Shown here: positions 1-11,793 of the stretch, piece after piece
Layout of the letters: each line of letters starts with the position of its first letter
Numbering within the stretch: the first letter of the stretch is position 1
Assembly (NCBI RefSeq): GCF_019649055.1
Contig: NW_026570390.1
Coordinates: forward strand, 150,482 to 214,481
Direction of reading: 5' to 3'
Source: Paramacrobiotus metropolitanus
Lineage: Eukaryota > Tardigrada > Eutardigrada > Parachela > Macrobiotidae
Length of the DNA: 64,000 bases
Program-made: the position numbers and the translations under genes
Notes under the pieces: model-generated
The model's input: only the letters and a program-made list of their open reading frames with translations
Database searches by the model: none
What the model was told of the DNA's origin: nothing

Positions 1-328
1 CTTTTGTAAGATTTCTTCCAAACCTTAAATAGTAAAACCAACCATTCTCTGCAAATCTGCTATTTCAACGCTATTGAATGATCTATAGACATCAAAGTTT
101 GGTTCAGTGTATCATTCGAAAAAAAGGGATACACATGGAATTTCGCTGATGCTTACGCTAATAATATGTACAATAGTAGAGATAATGGTTGTCGTCCTCG
201 GCAACGCCTTTAATTTCGCATCATAGCCATTCTTTAGCACAATAGTCCACATCCACCAGAACGAGGAGGTTTCAAGTGCAACCGATGCAACATTTACTCT
301 GCGAGAACACCCGACTACTCTGCAGCGA

Positions 329-587
329 CTCGTTTTGCTTATTCCTGTCTTAAACGAGGAGACAGCACCAAACGAGCGCAGTAAGTGACATAACATCCAA
401 CTGAGGATGGAATGTACATACAAGTAGATTGGGCTGTTTGACTACGAATTTTTGGTATCATCCACGGTTGGTTAGTTCGTTTGAAATAAAGCTACTACGT
501 CGCACAGTAGTCGGTAATACTGTATTGTTGGTATCGTTTGGCGCTCGGTACTGTCTCCTCGTTTAAGACAGGAATATGCAAAACGAG
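329..587. repeat. 41-base inverted repeat, arms 329-369 and 547-587
   Basis: The two arms are reverse complements with about two mismatches and enclose roughly 180 bases. The arm begins CTCGTTTTGC and ends CAGCACC. It sits at the left edge of the duplicated NEP-A block, because similarity to the NEP-B flank starts near 560-600. No gene was recognised in 1-968. A short minus-strand ORF at 112-423 has no recognisable domain, and I treat this stretch as intergenic. Confidence 0.6.
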
Positions 588-968
588 TTTATCTTGACCG
601 GTCCACCTCAAGCGGCATGGTTATTAATTTTCTACGTTCTGTCATCAGCCAGGACTACTACTGTACAAACGGCGCATATAAGCAGAGACTTGAGCTGTTA
701 GTTAGTCAAATAGAAAAATAAACCCCCAGGGCTAAAAACCGGTGCTGTCGGTACTTCCTGCATTCAGAATGTATAATTTCCCCAACGCAGTTACCGTTTA
801 ATTTTACCGTCTGGAGAAACTGGTATTAAATGCAACAGTGCGGCAAGACTGTTTCTTTTATTTTATAGAAATCGTCTCGTTCCGTGGTCTTTAAAACAAC
901 TATTTTCTAAGGCAGTGACAACTGGCTGTGGAGGACACTTTTTTCCTTAACGAGGAAATAAGTCAGCC

Positions 969-3900
969 ATGTTTCTCTGGGATGCTGTTAGACTTCTGCT
1001 TACTGCTAGTGCTATCAGAATAGCTCAAGTTACCGGCAGGCAACCGTTATCAACGCCAGCCTGCAGATCTGATTTATGCCAAAACGTTGGTACGTACGTA
1101 GTTCAGTGCTGAACTGAGTTTAACTGAATAACAGAATAATTTATGTAATGAAAAATACATTAGGAATATCGATGATAGCTGAAAAAATCATCTGTTAAAG
1201 GGAAGTGGGCCGGTACATGGTACCAAATTCGTGTACATGCACGAAAACTTGCACTTTCGCGCACTCCCAAACACATTTTTGTTTCGGTTTATGAAGTTTT
1301 GTAGCCAGAAGATTTGTATACACTGGCGTGAAAACAGTTTGTGCGCGCAACATCCGGTTCGGGAGTTATGGCTGCTGCAAAATTCCAAAAAGTTTAAATG
1401 CGTTCAGGTGTACCAAAAGTCTCATTATAGACCGATCTCTCTCAAATTTTGCACGTAAATGCGCATGTCCATGAAGATCGTTTTTACACCGATCCAGACT
1501 TTCATGATTTTTTTCAAATTTTAAAATGAATTTTAAAATTTTTGAAATTCATTTTAAAATTTGAAAAACATGCTAGAACAGTGGATCGGTGTAAAAACGT
1601 TCTTTGTAGTTATGTGCATTTACGTGGAAAATTTGAGGGGATCGGTCCATAATGAGACTTCTGGTACACCTGAACGGATTTAAACTTTTTGGAATTTTGT
1701 AACAGCCATAACTCCCGAACCGGATGTGGCGCGCACATACGGTTTTCACGCCAGTGTATAAAAATCTTCTGGCTGCAAAACGTCATAAACCGAAACAAAA
1801 AAGTGTTTGGGAGTGCGCGAAAGTGTAAGTTTTCGTGCATGTACACGAATTCGGTACCATGTCCCGGCTCACTTCCCTTAAACTGGATATAACGGATATA
1901 CAGTATATGTATTAATAGACCAGTTGCCACAGGTTATCAGCGATCACGTGAAAAAAATTTAGGAGCGGAAATGCAGTTCCCGTTATCTACAACGCTAGGC
2001 TAGCGTTGTAGACAACGGGAATTGGTCGCTAGTTGTTCTGAGTTTGTTTGACGTCCTTTACTCACGTTAAAGGTGAGATTTTCTGAGCTGATGGTATTAA
2101 AAGAAGGGTGTGAAGAGGTATTTGCATAAAAGCAGTTTGGAAACGAAACTTTTTTCGCTACTGAGTTACGACCATAAGCAAACCTCCTGTTTAGATGTTG
2201 CAGTCTTGCACTTCCGTCCGAAAATGCATGCATTTTGCCGTTAGTTACGTACCAACCACCAAATTTGTTGTCGGTTTGGCCACGGTGCGGCATTTTTCCG
2301 GTTCATTGCCTGGTGAACTCAGTGTCAACTGGTCTATAAGAAACCGATAGGACGGTTTAGTGTTTTTTAGTTTTAGCGGAAACCGAGAAATTAGTGTGAT
2401 GATTTTCTTAGCCCATGAGATCGTCTCCAGCATGGATGACACCATCGATCCCTGCACAGACTTCTACGCTTACGCATGTGGTCGTTGGAACGTCAGCGAT
2501 CCGTATGACCGGGATCAGTCTGGCGTCTTAAAAGCCAAGATTTCCGTTCAGCTTCAAGGTACGTGCCAAAAGCATTCGCTGACTGGATATTGGGCACCCA
2601 GTAATTCATGAGCACTATTAACCGAAATTTCCCATTTACCGCCGTTGGTGACTGCCACTGACTGGCACATATTCCGCGCAACTTTGGGCTGCGCGACAGT
2701 ACACCGCGGAACATTTGGTGTTGGGACAATTCGTCAATCGGCCGCGAACCCTATTAGCTGTGGGACAGTTAGCAGCGTGGCTGTCAGGATGCATGGCAAC
2801 GTATTCCATTGCCAGCACACCCCCATGAAGTTGTATGATTACTTGTTTGTCTGTTGTTGTATTTAAGTTCACGATCAAGTAAACAGCAGTATGCTCCTTT
2901 GATACATCACCGATCGGCGTGCAGATGCACAGAGTAGTATTCAACGCTCATGAAAGATTTGAGAAGGATTATATTACGCTAAATTTTCCTTATGTGATAT
3001 TAAATTTCTTAATGATGGTTTTCTGCACAACACAAATTGTGTTTTCGATGAGAGGAGAGCGAATATAATCGACCCCACCCATGCCATATTTGGCCGTAAA
3101 TTATGCAGCCGGAGCCAGTTCCCCAAACCGGATGCCAGAGCAGCTGTGGCCAGACTATCTTGCGAATTTTTTAACTCCCTCCCAAACGTTGCGCGGTCAA
3201 ATGTCGCGTTACAAAACGGCTGCGCGACGAGGTACCCCAAAACGAATTGTCACTGCGACGGAATGTCCTGCGGCGAATTGGGCTGTCACGGAAGCGAAGC
3301 ATCAGTTGAACGGGTTTTTATAATTTGAACAGTTAATCTTAGACACAAATTTAACCGCCTACAAAGTACAAATCAAGGATGCCCTGCTGCATTTATGATT
3401 CGTGCTCGTGTTCACCGGCATTTTTGTGTCTTTTAGAACTGTTTGACAATGGAAGTTATACCAATCCCACCGAGAAAAAAGCCTCAGATATATACAACCA
3501 GTGCATCCGCCAAGCTAATGGTATTCGCATAATCATAGCTGCAAAGTATGCTTTCATGTTCTCGCTTTAGAATTAAGCAGCATATCGGTAAGAAAATAGT
3601 TGTGAAAATAATAACGATTGGAGAAACACCTTTCCTGATGCGAAAACACAGAATGTCCACCATTATTTGATTTTGTAAATAGACCAACCATTCGATGACC
3701 GCAGTCTTGTGGGCGCTGTGGACGACTTGTTAGGTGGATGGTCACTATTGGAACACCACCGCAATGTGTCCGCATTTCGTTTGGACGACGCTCTCGTTCG
3801 GTTGCAGCTCAATAACATTGTGGTCTATGGCTCTCTGCCCGTATCCCGAAACGTGTTTTCCAGCGACGAGAATATCTTGTTTTTTGTGAAGCCTTACCGC

Positions 3901-6718
3901 CTCTCATGGCTGTGGGAAATGGAAGCACTGATCAATGGACATGGCAACCTCACTGTAAGCTATTTAACTGCTCAGCTCATGAACAAATGGACGCCGATCG
4001 TGCAGCGTTTACTGAAAGCAACCAATGCAAGTGCAGACTGGTCTACTGTAAAAAACCGACTGGAGCAAGCTATTAGACTGGATGTCAGTCTGGCGGTGGG
4101 GCGAGTTGAGGTGTGTTGCAAAAATCTACTGAACCTGCGGCTGTTGTGGCATCTATTGTTAAAGTCATTAAATAAAAATCCATTCCTGCCTTCCTTGGAC
4201 AGTAATTTGAAATATACGGCAGTTAAATGTTTCCACATTGTTTTTGTCCATTGTATCACTTTTTTCAGCATTTTCCGTTGTATTTTAATTAGACGGAAGG
4301 TATTAATGCTTTATTCTATTATTTAATGCAACTAATTTTTTGTCTTCGTATTTATTTATATTATTTCATCAGATTTGAAATTTTGCCTGCCTGTTCTGTT
4401 TTTTTTAGAGGTATTTGTTTGGCCTTTCAGTTTAACACAGTACGGACTTCTAAAGACATTCAGATGCGCTTGACGTTTGGTGACCTGTCTAGACCACCAT
4501 ACCGTTCGCGGTTTCTAGCGTCCTTTTTGTCGCTGTTTAACACCATGCTCAAAGCATCTTCAGTGAAGTTTCAAGCCACGACTACCACGACGTTTGGCGC
4601 CCCCAACTCAGAGTATATCATCCAGCTGGACCGGAAGATGGCGCAGCTGGAATGGGACGGCGATGCGGGACGGACGGTACTGGCGGACTGGCTGTGGTGG
4701 ATTTCCGTTTATCACTATCATCTTGCATATCGAGGAAAGGGCACATGCGTGAAGTTGGTGAAAGCGGCCATGCCGTTGACCGTGTCGGGAATGTTCTTCA
4801 AGACATACATACCGAGTGAAGCTGTTGAAAAGGTCAAGCACACACGTCCTTTATTACGTAAAAGCTTTCTCCAGAAATGTTTTGTGCAGAATATGGAGTC
4901 AAGGCAAAAAGCCAGATGAAGAAGTAATTAACGGCTGTTTGCGTCCAGCAGGCCAAAGTGCTGGCGTTCGAAATTGCGAACGGGGTTCGCGACGCTGTCC
5001 TTCTCAAAGCAACATGGATGGACCGGGCAACGCAGGATGCCGCCGTGGATAAGCTAAATCATACACTGCTGGTGATCGGTTACCCTGAAGAGTTCTTGCA
5101 CGATTCGACACTCATCGATGACCTCTATGCAAAGGCTAGTCAATCTTAATTCTTGGTATACTATTGATTGTTTAAAATACTTTAAAAAGTGGACTATTGC
5201 AATTCGCAAGAAAGTACGAGGAGATACCCTCAGTAAGACCTTTGCTTTGGTATGGCTTCGAAAGCAGGACACGGTCATTAATAAATACATCGAAGCTTAT
5301 GTAATCAACCGGTGCGAATCATATCCCGTTTGCAGGTTCATGTGGAAGTATCGTTCTTCGACACTCTGCGCACTATAGATCGAAGCAACAGTTGGATTAA
5401 CCTGCGAAAACTCTCCCACACTGCCGCCAGCGATGACCCATTTTATCCGACTGACCTGACCTTGCTTAGCGCCGTAATGCTACCCGAGAGCAATCGTATT
5501 GGTACCTTGTTAGCTTGTTTTTTTTTGAGTTTTTTTATTATAACCACTGTGAGGAGAGAAGCGGCTCACGTAAAGCGACAACATCTTTCAAAGGATTTCA
5601 ACGTATTGCGTCGTGGGGCAGTGGTATTGCCTACGCTGATCTAACGTCGTAGCCGGGGTTCGATTCCCCCATCGGCGCCTTTTTCATCCGTATCTCGGTT
5701 TCCAGTGGATAGCGTCCTGGTTCTACTACCCTTGATACAATTACTTCTGTTCGATACCTAAAAGACTTTTACAGAATTTGACGTTAATAATTATTATACG
5801 ATTTTTAACACAGTTTTCTGAATAAATATCTTCCGTTTTTAATTTTTTTTATGTATGGTTGATTATTTTTGTTTGTCTGTTACAGTTTCTTATTTTAAAT
5901 TTCGTTATTACATTTTTGCTTTGTGCATGCCAAAGGTTAATTGATAAGCACTCCAAAATCATCGCTGGTTGCCTTTGCAGTTATTCCGGCGGCCTATTTG
6001 CAGCCACCAACGTTCTATGCGAGCAACATGGACATTATTAACTACGCTCGCTTCGGTTCTATGATTGGCCACGAATTCACCCATGGCTTTGATATCTTAG
6101 GCAGGTATGTTTTTTCTTCACAGAAAACATTTTCTCCAAATACATGTTATGTTTAGGGAAAGAATTCGGAAAAGACGGCAAACTGTTTAGCTTGTGGACT
6201 AATGCGACACAGAACAACTACAATACAAAAAAGCACACTTTAGTGGATTTCTACAACAATATTAGCCCGAAGAACGACAGCGTCGATGGACTGCAAACTC
6301 TCGGCGAAAATATTGCCGACATCAGTGGATACCGCGCTTCTTACTTGGTATTCCAATATTTATAATAATTCAGTACGAATTTATGGTGCGCAAAGAATGA
6401 TTTGTCTGTAGGCTTTTCGTAATTTTCTGCGCCGCACGAAATTCCGCATCAAACTGCCGGGTTTGGAAGCCTTGAATGAGGAGCAACTGTTCTGGTTAAT
6501 AGAAGCACAGGTGACAATTTTTTGGGGTTAGAACGGGGAATTGTTACAACGGGAGTTGTTTTCAGACATATTGCACCCGTCATCCAGCGTCGCTTGACAC
6601 AGCGCACGCACCGAACAGATACCGTGTGATGGGATCGTACATGAATAATGTGGATTTCGGTGCAGCTTACAACTGTTCGCTGGGATCCCCGATGAACCCG
6701 AGGATCAAGGGATGGTAG
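969..6718 (+). CDS. NEP-A: secreted M13 (neprilysin-like) metallopeptidase, 11 exons, about 697 aa
   Basis: Exons read at 969-1089, 2412-2558, 3437-3520, 3683-4110, 4431-4832, 4952-5134, 5336-5501, 5981-6100, 6157-6347, 6412-6510 and 6566-6718 total 2094 nt (698 codons with the stop). A signal peptide (residues 1 to about 22) is followed by the CxxxxC-type block CRSDLC and then MDDTIDPCTDFYAYACG (48-64), the M13 N-terminal signature. The zinc motif HEFTH is at 541-545 and GENIAD supplies the third ligand E601 plus D605. A C-terminal H-x6-R pattern and NPRIKGW follow. M13 enzymes are zinc endopeptidases that cleave short extracellular peptides; the typical length is 700-770 aa. Two introns (after 5134 and 6100) need GC donors. 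Oddities: the NAF/YY motif upstream of the PAGILQPP-like block is replaced by AVML, and the last Cys of the usual CxxW end is missing. Secretion, not membrane anchoring, is inferred from the signal peptide. Confidence 0.85.
1195..1881. mobile_element. Foldback (long palindromic) element with TTAA ends, in NEP-A intron 1
   Basis: Two arms of about 340 bases are inverted copies of each other around an AT-rich centre near 1537. The ends read TTAA(A)GGGAAGTG on one side and CACTTCCCTTAA on the other, so TTAA is the likely target duplication. The paralogous NEP-B intron lacks the element: the empty site lies near 12770-12785, where CAATAAACTGG aligns with CTTAAACTGG. Solo arm fragments occur at 18194-18285 and 49003-49105, so this is a dispersed family. 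The arm contains an open frame on both sides, but it is not a recognisable protein. A non-autonomous piggyBac-type element would fit TTAA, but the ends do not start with the usual CCC. Confidence 0.75.
1977..2021. repeat. 45-base near-perfect palindrome in NEP-A intron 1
   Basis: Two 22-base arms with one mismatch are separated by a single base, starting TTCCCGTT and ending AACGGGAA. The paralogous place in NEP-B (about 12858-12880) has only the left arm, so the right arm arose in copy A after the duplication. Confidence 0.7.
5608..5684 (+). ncRNA. tRNA-like Pol III unit (tRNA pseudogene or SINE head) in NEP-A intron 7
   Basis: There is a perfect B box, GGTTCGATTCC, in a GGGG/CCCC T-arm. There is also a D-arm GGCA/TGCC with an A-box-like GGGGCAGTGG and an acceptor pairing of GCGTCG with CGGCGC, directly followed by a T5 run, the Pol III stop signal. 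The anticodon stem pairs as CTACG/CGTAG but with a 12-base loop, so this is not a normal tRNA. The unit lies inside an insertion of about 180 bases (5545-5724) that NEP-B lacks at the equivalent intron position. Confidence 0.45.
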
Positions 6719-6892
6719 AGATGGTTTCAACTTTTACTGACGATATCAATACAACTGTACAGTAGTGAGAAAGATGATCACTACAAATCGGCAAATTCTT
6801 CCTGGCTTTTCTCAGTCCTGTAGTGCTAGCCTGAAGCGGTGCGCTTCCCTCGTAAACAGCTTCGAGTATTTGCCCATCTAGCTTAGATAGTT

Positions 6893-6898
6893 AATAAA
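6893..6898 (+). terminator. Polyadenylation signal AATAAA of NEP-A
   Basis: A canonical hexamer lies 175 bases after the NEP-A stop codon and is the first good candidate downstream. The matching place in NEP-B does not keep it; the nearest AATAAA there is at 17812. Confidence 0.45.
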
Positions 6899-7019
6899 AA
6901 AAACAATTATAATAAGACTTTGTATTATGCATTACGAGCTTTCGTACTCTGTATTACAAGCGCTGCTAAATAAGAAGCGGAAGTGCCGCTCGATGGCAGA
7001 AAATTTTAGCGAACGTCGT

Positions 7020-7960
7020 TACCCGAGGCTTATCTTCTTATATATCTTGACTAGAATATTAAGTTTAGACTGAGCAGAAGAGGTGGTGGGCATGAAAACT
7101 GCATTCTTTTTTATCGTCCCACCTTCGCTTAAACTTGGAATCGATTTGTATGTACTGTGTTGTCGAGTCAACTTGGCACCTTTTTTTACAGTGAGTCGGA
7201 TCCACTTAGCGTATAACTCACTACAGTATATTGCATGAAACCAGAACCATCGTGTCAGATAGTCAGCCGAATACCGATTCAGCAACCAGCCAAGTCACAT
7301 GGCGGCCAGTCTTCCTGTTATCCAGCAAGGCGGTAAAATATGGGCATTTCGCTGAATTGTATCATTGTACCCGTTTCAAGTGGGTGATTGCATATTTTCC
7401 CGAATTGCGCTCATACATAATTTCCAGCATTCGGGCCTGGTTCAGCGTGGCATTTGCAACGTGCACTTATTTCAAATGCTTTACTATTACCAGCCACTTT
7501 GCCAGTGGCCAAAACGGCTTAAAAGTTGATAATTATAATTATGTAATTAAAAGTTGATCAAGTGGCACCACGAAGTTTGCGTAGAAGTACGGGAAATCAG
7601 CACTTGCATAGTGTCCATTGATCGTGCATGTGAACGCATGGCCATGCACACGCTGCATGTGCGCTGTTTTCCCGTACACAAACTCTGTTGTGCCACTTAA
7701 TCGAGCCGCTACAGTATTATTATGGCCCACGTACAAGGATATTTATTTGACAACAACCTTTAAGTGGCAATATATTACGCTAGTTTTAATAGTAAGTTGT
7801 GGATTCTCTGGTGACAGCTTATGGCTTGAAATACTCCAGTCCTATGGATGCATCATACAATCAAAAGTGCATGAACATGTTTGATCTGCGCTGCATTTTA
7901 TTGTGCGTCGCGCATGGAGAATCCTTCGGTTTGCGCAAATTTTGTTAAAGGTGGTGGTAA
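7020..7960 (+). repeat. Direct repeat with 22985-23600 (no gene recognised)
   Basis: Long stretches match the second copy in the same orientation, for example GTGGTGGGCATGAAAACTG, CCAGTCTTCC and GGTGACAGCTTA-like blocks. The copies differ by small indels and by one inserted MITE (7560-7698). Open frames in the two copies are not conserved with each other, so I do not call a gene. From 7960 to 9030 I see only AT-rich intergenic sequence. Confidence 0.6.
7560..7698. mobile_element. Small MITE-like element with about 33-base inverted ends
   Basis: The ends read AAGTGGCAC...TACGGGAAA and TTTCCCGTAC...GTGCCACTT in inverted orientation with a few mismatches. The second copy of the surrounding repeat (near 23390) runs through without it, which gives an empty site. 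The length is about 140 bases, so it has no coding capacity. Confidence 0.6.
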
Positions 7961-9030
7961 ATACACCCAATTATTTGCAAACCACTGTTTCGGACGAAGA
8001 TCGGCAATAAAAAAAAGAAATCTCAAAAACTTTCAAAATTTTATTTAAGTTAAGGTGCCATGACTGGTCTTTGCATTTGCATTGCTTACCGGGTGTCACT
8101 AAAATTTGTTTCCTCAAAACGTTTAATTTTGAGTTCATTGTGTGATATCACTATCTACAGGAAACGAAATTGCCAGAAATACAAGCCAATGAAGGAAATT
8201 TCACCGCCGCATTTCGAGATGCACTTGTTAAAGCGACCCATTGCAATTGCGCTTCCAAGACAGTGGAAATTGAGTGAAATTGTGTCAAGTGTTACAGTGC
8301 GATTTTAAAATCTTTCCTTAATCAGGAAATTCGATTACGCAGGTGATAAGTTATTTTAGTTTCAATGCGCTGTAAAACTGAAATTGTGAAATTGTGACCA
8401 AATGTTACAGAGCGATTTTTAAAATCTGTTTCTTAATCCGATCAAATATTTTAGTTGTTAAAGCTTTGTTAAAGCGATCGTTTACCTGTCACAAGAATAA
8501 GACTTCCAAAATTTTCATATTTGTTAAGTTCGCCACTAACACCAACTGAACAGAAGTAAGGTAGATATGCTCCATTCCGTAGCTCTTGAGTTAGAAGCCG
8601 CTGAAGAAGCGATACGTGGTCGGCAGCTTACGGTACGGATGCTGCCACAAGTGTTTTGTGGAAAACTGACTGCAGTTTCCAATGTTTAAGCTTGCTAGGT
8701 TTGCAAAATTCCCGGATGATGTTACTCACATGCGCCACTAGTCAGAACAGCCAGTACCGTTTTATTGCTGCTCAAGTGGTACCGCTGCTCAAACAGCTGT
8801 ATCATAATCATACCCAAAAATAAAAATACTTTGCAGCGCTTTTCAAAGAACCTACAAAATGCAAGCTGAGTCTGCGGAAAGCGCGTTGTATTTGAATGGT
8901 TCTGTAAGCGCTGTTGGTATATAAGGATTTATAACACAGGTTTAAATTTCATCAGTCCATTATTTCATAAATTCACTATTGCAAATTTTTAACTCTTTTT
9001 GAACGTGTTTTACGGCATCATAATTATAGA

Positions 9031-9828
9031 ATGAGCTTCCTGATCAAATTTTGTATGCCATGCATCATTATGAGCGTTATTCTCCAGAATGTGTTTGCTC
9101 AAAACGCAGACCCAGAGCAAATAATCATTGCGCGTCAACCCCCACCTGAGACAGATAACGACCCACCCGTGACTGCTGACGTGAGTTAATTTGGCTTTGT
9201 TCTAAGTTGTTTCTCCTTAGCTGTGTGCCCTTTAGTTGAAAATCGTTGAGGCTGAAATACGGGAGTAAAATGCTTTGATAAAATCTCAATAAAGCGCTTT
9301 TACGACTCCCGTTTTGACGTAAACGTGGGGTGTTTATTTTCCAGCGAAGATTTGTGATCGAGGACATAACACCTCCGTCTGGCCCCATGGCAGATTTCCA
9401 CGCTTCCGGTGAGTGATATTTAAAATGAACATATTCAAAAATCAGTCGTTTCCATTCGAAGCCAACAAATTTAGGACACCAGTTAAAGTTCGTCGATCAG
9501 TTAATTTGTTATACTGGCTAACCGAAATTGTAAAGGTTACCTGACGTATGTGCATTTTGTCTATACAGTGACACTTCTTACCGGTTTTCTTGATGGAAAG
9601 TCTGAACCATAGTAATATAATGTAATGTAATGTGTTGTACATCTGTCCTGTGAGCACATATGCAACTAAGGTTTATCATTCTTTATGTCCTTTCTGTCGG
9701 ACATTTTGATTAGTAGACCAGTTAATTCGATTGTGCTATGTAGATTCTATTGTATCTGTACGTATACCATAATACGCCTTTTGTTCACTGTAGGCACACG
9801 CCGTGGAAAAGTTTTGGAAACATTGTAA
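9031..9828 (+). CDS. Probable small secreted protein or peptide precursor, 3 exons, 82 aa
   Basis: Exon 9031-9180 starts with ATG and encodes a hydrophobic signal peptide ending near NVFAQ, then a Pro- and Asp-rich stretch. It stops at a strong donor (GAC|GTGAGT). Exon 9345-9408 follows a good CAG acceptor and ends TCCG|GTGAGT. A third exon 9794-9828 after ACTGTAG closes the frame with RRGKVLETL and TAA. The three exons total 249 nt, exactly 83 codons, and AATAAA lies at 10007. I do not recognise the family. The length, signal peptide, and dibasic RR sites (at the second exon junction and in the last exon) would fit a secreted peptide or a peptide precursor. The first two exons are well supported by splice sites; the third is less certain. 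I first considered these exons as the start of NEP-B, but NEP-B has its own signal exon at 12554. Confidence 0.4.
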
Positions 9829-10006
9829 ATAAGGCATACATTTGAAAACGTTGGATGCAAAGCCGGAAAGAATGTGTGTTTGTTCCGTTTGCCGTTAGCT
9901 GATTGCATGAACGTTATCGTTTTAGTTTTTTGGTGTACAGAATAGTGGGCGGGTTTCCCCCATAGGGCAGTGTACCCCATGGTTTCCCTGCTTTGTTACG
10001 TGTCGT

Positions 10007-10012
10007 AATAAA
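10007..10012 (+). terminator. AATAAA polyadenylation signal after the small secreted-protein gene
   Basis: The hexamer lies about 180 bases after the proposed stop at 9828, in otherwise gene-free sequence. It supports a plus-strand transcript ending here. From 10013 to about 10490 nothing else was recognised. Confidence 0.35.
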
Positions 10013-10489
10013 ATCTGTAAAGAATCCGCAGGCAGTTCGTTAAATGAGACAATGCAACGTCGTCGTCAGTACTGAGCAAAACACATTACATCCGCACATG
10101 ATTTCAGACGGAAGTTATAAGCTGAAGTAAACTCAGGAATTGTTTTATCGGATATACACGTAGTTCGCAAGGTATAACAGCCACATATTGTGTTACATAC
10201 TGTGCTTACAGAAGGATGTTATCTTACATAGTATTACGGTAAAGTAATAATTTGGCTGGTCAACCCAATCGTTTATTCGATACGCAAACGCTTTTTAGAA
10301 AATGATCTATACTACGCCCCGGCCTCCCGGTCGACGATAACGATGACGCCAATGGCGATGGTTAAAGCAGGCATGGACAAGCTTTCTGTTTTTAAAGCTT
10401 CCAGAAGACGCTTAGAAGACAAGTTTCCTGATTTTTCATTAAAGTGGACTTTTAGTTGATTGGTTTTCTTGTGTTTACTCCCGTGGTTT

Positions 10490-11660
10490 ATGCGTACTGT
10501 GTCACTGTCCTTACCCAGTGCCTGTTTGTCCTGAGTGCAAGAATACCTAGTCTGCACAGTTACATACCGGTACCAGAAGCACACATTGTCCACATTCACA
10601 TAATTTTTAATTAAGTAGTAATTTTCAATGCTTTAAGAATCGTGGGCTCCATAGACTACTATTGTGAATGGATTAGTATAATAATCATACTCATATTATG
10701 CGTATTTGCCCTTCTAGCGTTGATAGCAAAATTAATAAAGTTACAATAACATATTTTGTATTACGTATTGTGTTACGTATTACGTCTGGTATCTTGTACT
10801 GCAAGCGCTGCTTAACATAAAGCGGAAGTGCCGTCCGATGGGAGGATGATTTATACATGAAGAAACGCAGCAAAGTTTTCAAGAAGGTGATTATACGCTG
10901 CTGTTAATAACATTATTGATTGTCCGTATTCCTTCACGAAAACAAATGTTACACAATTGTGTCAGAGCACAAGCTGTCAGTATTTACTGACATCTTCGTC
11001 AGCAGAGATACAGATATATAAATACAGATGTTTGTGAACTCGGATGAGCAAGTAAACATAAATCATGAAGTAAAAGTAAAAGATTCTTGCTTGGCCGTTG
11101 CTCGCGCTGCAGTTTCTTCGAAACTCCTGTACAGAAACACGTCATCCGCTTTCCAGAATCAATTGCGCTACCAGATGTTGATTTTATTTCTCATTTGTTA
11201 GTCCGTACTTACCGGTGGGATTTAGGTCACGCCCGCGATAATGATGTTTTTGATGGGAGCTGCCCCTTCGTTCGACTGGTTTCTGTGAACGAGATGCTAT
11301 ACTATTGCAGTTCTGACCACAAGACGCAATATATCATCGGGGTCGGCTGTCGAATGTTTGCGCGAGTTGGAGGGGATCAGGTGGCTTTTATTTGCGCCGA
11401 AATAAAAAGATTATGCAGACGGTAAAGTAGCGATCGCACGAAGTCGACCTGCACGAGGGTGTCGGCTAAGACCCTTCTTGGTCCGCAGTTTCTTTTTCGA
11501 GATTTATGGCTTTCGAGGTGGCTAAATTACATTATCCTGGCTATTTGTGCAGCTACCGTATGCTTGTTCTGAATCTTTCGATTTTGTGTGCGCTGTGGAG
11601 GTTGATTTTGCAAATGCAGAGTACGTGTGCCATACATCTGCACTTCCTGTTCGATCTCTG
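10490..11660 (+). repeat. Inverted-repeat partner of 23830-24905
   Basis: The reverse complement of 23830-24905 follows this segment closely over more than 1 kb, including the decayed F-box-family fragment and its non-coding flanks (for example the GCGGAAGTGCCGTCCGATGG stretch near 10825). Both copies share the same loss of the middle part of the gene, so the fragment was already broken when it was copied. Confidence 0.65.
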
Positions 11661-11793
11661 CACATTGGGCGAAAGAAAACCACTTAATTTGCCAGAGCAG
11701 TACGCTGACGATGGACAACTCCATCCGAACATAAAACACGAATACGCTGAATATCTTGGGTGCAAATTGGCAAGCATATTTAATCGCGTGTGA
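11087..11793 (+). pseudogene. Decayed fragment of an F-box-family gene (type I)
   Basis: 11117-11411 translates to the C-terminal half of exon A of the F genes: KHVIRFPESIALPDVDFI, SVNEMLYYC, YIIGVGCRMF and FICAEIK. About 150 bases later, 11586-11793 matches the start of exon C: CALWRL, FDLCTLGERK, LPEQ and EYAEYLG. The F-box exon and the N-terminal domain are missing, and the frame stops soon after each piece. The orientation is opposite to the intact cluster at 25-48 kb. I see no sign of function. Confidence 0.7.

Noticed and set aside
112-423. 103-codon minus-strand ORF, and a plus-strand stretch resembling a first GPCR helix
   Set aside because: No family match is visible, the plus frame stops after about 25 codons, and there is no supporting exon structure.
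1231-1930. ORFs in the foldback element as genes
   Set aside because: The same peptide appears on both arms because the arms are inverted copies; it resembles no known protein and lacks context.
6105-6110. GT donor (GTATGT) for NEP-A intron 8
   Set aside because: Using it shifts the frame and reaches a stop; the GC four bases upstream joins the zinc-domain motif exactly, and NEP-B shows the same arrangement.
9031-9408. Signal-peptide exons as the start of NEP-B
   Set aside because: The phase fits, but 12554-12674 encodes a signal peptide plus the expected CxxxxC block, has a matching exon in NEP-A (969-1089) and gives the right length.
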